Shown here: positions 28,801 to 32,678 of the stretch, piece after piece
Layout of the letters: the number at the start of each line of letters is the position of its first letter
How positions within the stretch are numbered: the first letter of the stretch is position 1
NCBI GenBank assembly: GCA_030653355.1
Contig: JAURZN010000224.1
Location: forward strand, 1 to 32,678
Direction: 5' to 3'
Length of the DNA stretch: 32,678 nt
Source: Gallionella sp.
GTDB lineage: Bacteria > Pseudomonadota > Gammaproteobacteria > Burkholderiales > Gallionellaceae
The notes under the pieces: model-generated
The model's input: the letters and a program-made list of their open reading frames with translations, nothing else
Told to the model about the DNA's origin: nothing
Database searches by the model: none
Translations under genes and position numbers: made by a program

Positions 28801-29757
28801 CTATAACCCATTAATCTTATTCAAGATATAGGTATCTACGTCTTTTAGAACTTCGTCATATTCTGTTTTATGGATGCGCTTTGATTCAAAATCAATCTTT
28901 ACGTCTTCAAGAAACTTGTTGAAGTCAGGATTCTGTTCGCAGAGTTTGTTTATCGTTTCCCAATCTAGCGATGCTTTGGTCTTAGCTGGATAAAGAATCT
29001 TTGAGCTATCGATATCTTCAAGATTTAGCTGGATGATCCCGATACCAAATGATGAGACCAACCTTTCGAGTTCAGATAGAAAGTCATCATCTTGCAAAAT
29101 ATTCGGGGCAACCAACCAGCCTTCGTGAGCCCACGATGAATTTGAAACAGCCTGGAAATATGCTTCGCGATAATTCGCTTTATTCAATGATTTTTTAAGC
29201 TCGAATGAAAATAGCTTTAGTGAATCGTTATCTGAAAGCCTGTTGAACTCAATAACGCTCGGTCTCCAATCATCAAGCGGCAAATAAAATCCAACAATAT
29301 CTGGATGAATCCATTCGTTGTAGCCAGACTTGGTTGATTTTTCATGGAAAATGGTTTTCGTGAAAATTGATTTCCCACGATTAAAAGCTGGATTGGCGTA
29401 AACAAAATACGTGAGTAATGGATGAAGCGCTCGCTCGTGAAAGCTTGTTTTCTTCCCAGGCTTAGCTAATTCCTCTTTTTCTATGATGCTGATGGTGTCG
29501 GACTTAATTTCTAATTCACGACTCTTCAGAAAGAATCGTGCAGGGCGTTTACCCACCTTGATGAAGTGCGATTTTTCATTATCCCGAACATCAACATAAA
29601 GCCGTGCTCCCAAAGTTTGCCAAGGGGTTAATCCAGCAGTTTGAATTTTTTCTGTTAGCCCATTTGTTTTGCCGACTTCCCATATTTCTTGGTAGGTAAG
29701 CGGCTTTGCGGAGGTAGTGAGAACATCTATTGCCAAATCAAAGAAAGAATAACTCAT
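28801..29757 (-). CDS. HARE-HTH domain protein with PD-(D/E)XK nuclease-like C-terminal part (COG2958-like)
   Basis: A 318-residue protein, clearly more A+T-rich than its neighbours. Residues 1-75 match the HARE-HTH winged helix (FFDLAIDVLTTSAKPLTYQEIW, then GLTPWQTLGARLYVDVRDN). The rest fits a restriction-endonuclease fold: E108 in the FHERALHPLL helix, D153 in WIHPDIVGF, the E-x-K of FELKK (185-189), and a YREAYFQAVSNSSWAHEGW helix. HARE-HTH domains are found with restriction enzymes and have been proposed to recognise modified DNA. No methylase lies nearby. The ATG overlaps the stop of the metH-tail frame upstream (ATGA at 29757-29754). Confidence 0.8.
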   Translation of the reverse strand: MSYSFFDLAIDVLTTSAKPLTYQEIWEVGKTNGLTEKIQTAGLTPWQTLGARLYVDVRDNEKSHFIKVGKRPARFFLKSRELEIKSDTISIIEKEELAKPGKKTSFHERALHPLLTYFVYANPAFNRGKSIFTKTIFHEKSTKSGYNEWIHPDIVGFYLPLDDWRPSVIEFNRLSDNDSLKLFSFELKKSLNKANYREAYFQAVSNSSWAHEGWLVAPNILQDDDFLSELERLVSSFGIGIIQLNLEDIDSSKILYPAKTKASLDWETINKLCEQNPDFNKFLEDVKIDFESKRIHKTEYDEVLKDVDTYILNKINGL

Positions 29758-29795
29758 TTCTCAATGTCTCCTGGTATTGGTGCAAAGACGATTTG

Positions 29796-29904
29796 ACTTA
29801 GCACCGGCGCGAGCCACCGCTCCGCCTGTTCCAATGCCCAGCCCTTGTGTAAGTGTATAGCTTGCCACCTGATTCCTTTCAATCTTGTAGGTGGTGTGGT
29901 ATTT
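29796..29904 (-). pseudogene. Remnant B of a metH 3' end
   Basis: Lines up with the true metH end (31085-31195). Minus-strand translation gives YKIERNQVASY and, after a one-base shift, [18 protein letters not shown], against [14 protein letters not shown] and [18 protein letters not shown] in metH. Similarity runs about 109 bases. The differences at conserved positions (for example ALEQ for DIEK) suggest that it came from another metH, not from a fresh copy of this one. The shifted frame runs on to a TGA that overlaps the start of the HARE-HTH gene. Confidence 0.85.
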
Positions 29905-29924
29905 AGATTGTGTAAATTCAGGGG

Positions 29925-30305
29925 TCATTTGTCGGTTTTGAATTGCGCTAGCAGATTTTGCAGGCGCTGGTCGAGCGTCAACAGTGTGAGGTTGTTCACC
30001 AGTGCTGTGGCGGCAATGATGGCGTCCGGCAATTTGCAGTGGCTGGTGCGGCGCAACTGAATAGCCTTTTGCTCAACGAGTTCATCAATGAACAGGATGC
30101 GACAGTTTTGCAGCAAATCCAGAATGGCAAGCTCTTCTTCGGGCAACAAGCCGGGAAATCCAAGCAATTCCATGCGCGTGATCTGGCTGACGGCTGCTTT
30201 GCTCAAATCGAACGGGTGAGATTCGAGCAGCGCGATGGTGGCTGTTTGCTGTTTGAGCAAACCGATGACCACATTGGTGTCCAGCAACCACTCAACTCCA
30301 CTCAT
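29925..30305 (-). CDS. vapC: PIN-domain ribonuclease toxin (VapC-like)
   Basis: A 126-residue PIN protein. The first acidic residue is in WLLDTNVVIGLL. SQITRMELLGFPGL carries the conserved Glu, and KLPDAIIAATALVNNLTLLTLD carries the later Asp residues, so the metal site looks complete. VapC toxins cut tRNA or other RNA. The start MSGVEW overlaps the end of the antitoxin gene by 14 bases; a longer frame to 30329 lies wholly inside the antitoxin gene. It lies between metH remnants B and C. Confidence 0.9.
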   Translation of the reverse strand: MSGVEWLLDTNVVIGLLKQQTATIALLESHPFDLSKAAVSQITRMELLGFPGLLPEEELAILDLLQNCRILFIDELVEQKAIQLRRTSHCKLPDAIIAATALVNNLTLLTLDQRLQNLLAQFKTDK

Positions 30306-30516
30306 CGCGCATCTTTCGCTGAATGGCAACGGGGTCTTCGTTGAAACAAGGCGAGTCTTTTAATGCGCCAACAAAGCTACGCCAATCGGTTTTAGCTATC
30401 GTTTTTTCGGGTATCACTAACGTTAACAGTCCGCGCCGCTCCGCTGTCACGGGCAAGGTTTGCAAGGGGTGTATGCCGCCCTGTGCATCAATTTCGACTT
30501 CTATTGTCTGTAACAT
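30292..30516 (-). CDS. vapB: Antitoxin partner of the PIN toxin (VapB-like)
   Basis: A 74-residue protein: a beta-rich N-terminal half (MLQTIEVEIDAQGGIHPLQTLPV, GLLTLVIPE) that probably binds DNA as a dimer, and a C-terminal tail (DWRSFVGALKDSPCFNEDP) that probably wraps the toxin. AGGA lies six bases before the ATG. The layout, with a 14-base overlap into vapC, is typical. The closest antitoxin class is not certain. Confidence 0.82.
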   Translation of the reverse strand: MLQTIEVEIDAQGGIHPLQTLPVTAERRGLLTLVIPEKTIAKTDWRSFVGALKDSPCFNEDPVAIQRKMRDEWS

Positions 30517-30556
30517 GGCAATTCCTTGTAAATTGAACGAGCGCTATTCTACGCCC

Positions 30557-30640
30557 TCAAAAACTCGACACCTGCGCCAGCCAGCGTTCGGCCTGTTCCA
30601 ATGTTTAGCCCTTGTTTCTGGCGTAATCAGCAACTGCAAC
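30557..30640 (-). pseudogene. Remnant C of a metH 3' end, fused to the end of the DUF2442 gene
   Basis: Lines up without gaps with the metH end. Minus-strand translation reads VAVADYARNKG, a TAA, then TLEQAERWLAQVSSF and TGA; metH reads [11 protein letters not shown], then [15 protein letters not shown] and TGA. The conserved Trp codon has become TAA. Remnants B and C share LEQ and the plus-strand GCCTGTTCCAATG, which metH lacks, so they are closer to each other than to the intact gene. Confidence 0.82.
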
Positions 30641-30913
30641 TCGTTGCACCAATGTTAACGGCCTTGGCGCGGGCTCACCGTATAGCATGCCTTCGATGCT
30701 GATGTCTTCATCAACTTCGGGCCAATGGATGCCGATGCCGTCGCCGATGATCTCCCAGTGGCTGCGCTGTTCGGGCGTAGCTTCGGACAAGCGCCACGAC
30801 CAAGCAAGCGGTACGCTCACTGAGCGCCCGTCCATCAAATAGGCCGTGATTTCGGCTTCTGTGACCCGCAAATCGGAAATTTTGGGTTCAACGATTAACG
30901 CCACAGTGTTCAT
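30605..30913 (-). CDS. DUF2442 domain protein, probable addiction-module partner of DUF4160
   Basis: A 102-residue protein whose core is a clear DUF2442 domain: VTEAEITAYLMDGRSVSVPLAWSWRL, ATPEQRSHWEIIGDGIGIHWPEVDEDISIEGML. The family is commonly paired with DUF4160 as a putative toxin-antitoxin. GGAGG lies six bases before the ATG at 30913. The last 17 or so residues (LVQRVAVADYARNKG) do not belong to the domain; they are the start of metH remnant C, into which the frame has run. The intact family usually ends with its own WL..R-type tail. Confidence 0.85.
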   Translation of the reverse strand: MNTVALIVEPKISDLRVTEAEITAYLMDGRSVSVPLAWSWRLSEATPEQRSHWEIIGDGIGIHWPEVDEDISIEGMLYGEPAPRPLTLVQRVAVADYARNKG

Positions 30914-31040
30914 TCCATGCCTCCATCCAGTATTTACACACCTTGCGTTCGCGCTGGACATGCACATGCTTAGGTTCACTGCAATCAAAGCTGAAAAAGA
31001 AGAGCCGATATGGCCCAGAAATTTCTCGTATTGTGGGCAT
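30888..31040 (-). pseudogene. DUF4160 gene with a probable internal deletion
   Basis: A 50-residue frame, too short for most gene callers. MPTIREISGPYRLFFFSFDC and EPKHVHVQRERKVCKYW match the start of DUF4160 proteins, and MEAWNEHCG matches their end. About 30 residues expected between these parts (the helix region that usually begins after KFW) are missing without loss of frame. AGGA precedes the ATG at 31040. It overlaps the DUF2442 start. It is either a deletion-damaged gene or a functional miniature. Confidence 0.7.
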
Positions 31041-31081
31041 GCTCGTTCCTGAAAGTTCAGACTGCGATTCATTCTACTACA

Positions 31082-32678
31082 TCAATAACTCAACACCGGC
31101 GCCAGCCACCGCTCGGCCTTCTCGATGTCCCAGCCCTTGCGCTCGGCATAGCTTGCGACCTGATCTTTCTCTATCTTGCCGGTGGCAAAGTATTTTGCAT
31201 CCGGGTGCGAGAAGTAGAAGCCGGAAACCGCAGCGGTGGGCATCATCGCGAAACTGTCGGTGATGGTGATGCCGGCACGGTTGGGCGCATCCAACAGCTC
31301 GAACAACGGGCCTTTTTCGCTGTGTTCCGGGCAGGCGGGGTAGCCGGGGGCGGGACGGATGCCGCGATACTTCTCATTGATCAGCGCATCGTTATCCAGA
31401 CCTTCGTCGGCAGCATAGCCCCAGAACTCGCGGCGCACGCGGGCGTGCAGCAGTTCGGCGTAGGCTTCGGCCAGACGGTCGGCCAGCGATTTGAGCAGGA
31501 TGGCGTTGTAGTCGTCGTGGTTTTTCTCATATTGCGCTACGCGCGCGTCGAGGCCGATGCCGGCGGTGACGGCGAAACCGCCGATATAGTCCGCGATGCC
31601 GCTATCTTTAGGCGCGATGTAATCAGCCAGGCAATAGTTCGGGATGGATTCCGGTTTCTTGGTTTGCTGACGCAGGTTATGCCAGGTCATGGCCACCGTC
31701 GAACGGGTCTCGTCGGTGTAGATTTCGATGTCGTCGCTGTTCACGGAGTTTGCCGGGAACAGACCGAATACGGCATTGGCGGTGAGCCATTTACCGGCGA
31801 TGATTTGCTTCAACATCACCTGCGCATCGGCGAACAGCTTGGAAGCTTCCTCGCCCACGACCTTGTCCTGCAATATTTTAGGGTAACGTCCGGCCAGTTC
31901 CCATGCCTGGAAGAAGGGCGACCAGTCTATGTATTCGGCGATTTCCGCCAGACTATAGTCGCGCAGCTCCTTTACGCCGGTGAAGTTTGGCCGCGGCGGT
32001 GTGTAGCTGCTCCAGTCGGTTGCCAGTTTGTGCGCGCGCGCCTGTTCCAGCGGAACGTACACGGCCTTGGATTGTCTGGATTCGTGCTGTACCCTTGCAT
32101 CAGCATAGTCAGCCTTGATCTCGGCAACGTATTCGTCGCGCAGGGTGGAAGAGAGCAGGTTGCTGCACACGCCGACCGCGCGCGAGGCGTCGGTGACATA
32201 CACGGTGGCGCCACTCGGGTAATTCTGTTCGATTTTAACCGCCGTATGCACGCGCGAAGTCGTCGCACCGCCTATCAGCAGCGGGATCTTGAAGCCCTGG
32301 CGCTCCATCTCTTTGGCGACATGCGCCATTTCTTCCAGCGAAGGCGTAATCAGACCGGACAGGCCGATGATGTCGGCATTGTGCTCGCGCGCGGTGTCCA
32401 GAATCTGCTGGCAGGGCACCATCACGCCCATGTTTACCACCTCGAAGTTGTTGCACTGCAATACCACGGTGACAATGTTCTTGCCGATGTCATGCACGTC
32501 GCCCTTGACGGTCGCCATGACGATCTTGCCCTTGGTGCTGGTGTCGCCGGAGCGCAATTTTTCGGCTTCGATGTAGGGGATCAGGTGAGCCACGGCCTGC
32601 TTCATCACGCGGGCGGATTTCACCACTTGCGGCAAAAACATTTTGCCCGCGCCGAACAGGTCGCCAACCACGTTCATG
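31082..32678 (-). CDS. metH: Cobalamin-dependent methionine synthase, C-terminal part (runs off the window)
   Basis: Transfers a methyl group from methyltetrahydrofolate to homocysteine via methylcobalamin. Only the last 531 or so residues are present. They hold the end of the four-helix cap ([18 protein letters not shown]), the cobalamin-binding [10 protein letters not shown] with the cobalt-ligating His, then [15 protein letters not shown] and GGATTS. The SAM-dependent reactivation domain follows ([30 protein letters not shown]). The C-terminal [11 protein letters not shown] is intact. Two decayed copies of this 3' end lie downstream at 30557-30640 and 29796-29904. The N-terminal homocysteine and folate domains must lie beyond the right edge. 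Confidence 0.96.
   Translation of the reverse strand, partial: MNVVGDLFGAGKMFLPQVVKSARVMKQAVAHLIPYIEAEKLRSGDTSTKGKIVMATVKGDVHDIGKNIVTVVLQCNNFEVVNMGVMVPCQQILDTAREHNADIIGLSGLITPSLEEMAHVAKEMERQGFKIPLLIGGATTSRVHTAVKIEQNYPSGATVYVTDASRAVGVCSNLLSSTLRDEYVAEIKADYADARVQHESRQSKAVYVPLEQARAHKLATDWSSYTPPRPNFTGVKELRDYSLAEIAEYIDWSPFFQAWELAGRYPKILQDKVVGEEASKLFADAQVMLKQIIAGKWLTANAVFGLFPANSVNSDDIEIYTDETRSTVAMTWHNLRQQTKKPESIPNYCLADYIAPKDSGIADYIGGFAVTAGIGLDARVAQYEKNHDDYNAILLKSLADRLAEAYAELLHARVRREFWGYAADEGLDNDALINEKYRGIRPAPGYPACPEHSEKGPLFELLDAPNRAGITITDSFAMMPTAAVSGFYFSHPDAKYFATGKIEKDQVASYAERKGWDIEKAERWLAPVLSY

Noticed and set aside
28162-31081. Prophage or transposon explanation for the accessory island
   Set aside because: No integrase, transposase, terminal inverted repeats or phage genes were found; only the metH-tail repeats flank the modules.

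Overview
The window is dense, GC-moderate bacterial chromosome with the gene order and protein style of a betaproteobacterium. My best guess is order Nitrosomonadales, near the Gallionellaceae or other microaerophilic chemolithotrophs. The supports are the algH-ruvX-pyrB-pyrC order, a Mg-type HemB, trkA-trkH, an ArgA of the kinase-like plus GNAT type, and a 2-oxoacid:ferredoxin oxidoreductase operon typical of low-oxygen or autotrophic metabolism. The genus is inference. No tRNA, rRNA, CRISPR array, transposase or integrase was seen. No stretch longer than 300 bases lacks a feature.

Layout. 1-3100: mrcA (PBP1A) and a coupled nucleotidyltransferase-fold gene. 3101-3160: a heptanucleotide tandem array that supplies the hemB stop codon. 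3146-7799 (minus): thiD, thiE, hemL, ysxC (a tightly overlapping set), then hemB, with a candidate plus-strand small RNA between ysxC and hemB. 7913-10049 (minus): argA and rsmE. 10120-12962 (plus): a redoxin, an inositol-phosphatase family enzyme and trkA. 13081-15572: trkH and a shortened ChpA/PilL-like kinase. 15625-19593: algH, ruvX, pyrB, a zinc-ligand-less pyrC and an unknown gene, almost all overlapping. 19631-20805 (minus): an HPP membrane protein with a separate CBS-pair protein. 20963-22327 (minus): mpl. 22408-26873 (minus): porG, porA, porB and a GltD-like flavoprotein fused to a two-cluster ferredoxin, read as one enzyme complex. 26934-28161 (minus): a lipoprotein-like FKBP and a tandem FKBP gene broken by one amber codon.

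28178-31040 is an accessory island next to metH, whose C-terminal half runs off the right edge. On the minus strand, in transcription order, it holds DUF4160/DUF2442, a VapBC pair, a HARE-HTH plus PD-(D/E)XK-like gene, and a RelE/ParE-type toxin with its antitoxin. Two decayed copies of the metH 3' end lie between these modules, each at the point where one module ends and the next starts. This tail-module-tail-module pattern is the most unusual thing in the window and suggests repeated capture of defence or addiction cassettes behind metH.

Other non-coding structure: two arrays of the same 7-base unit (TCCTCAG), one in the 5' coding part of ruvX; two members of a GTAGGGTGGGC palindrome family, one of which provides the ysxC stop codon; and two other common intergenic palindromes.
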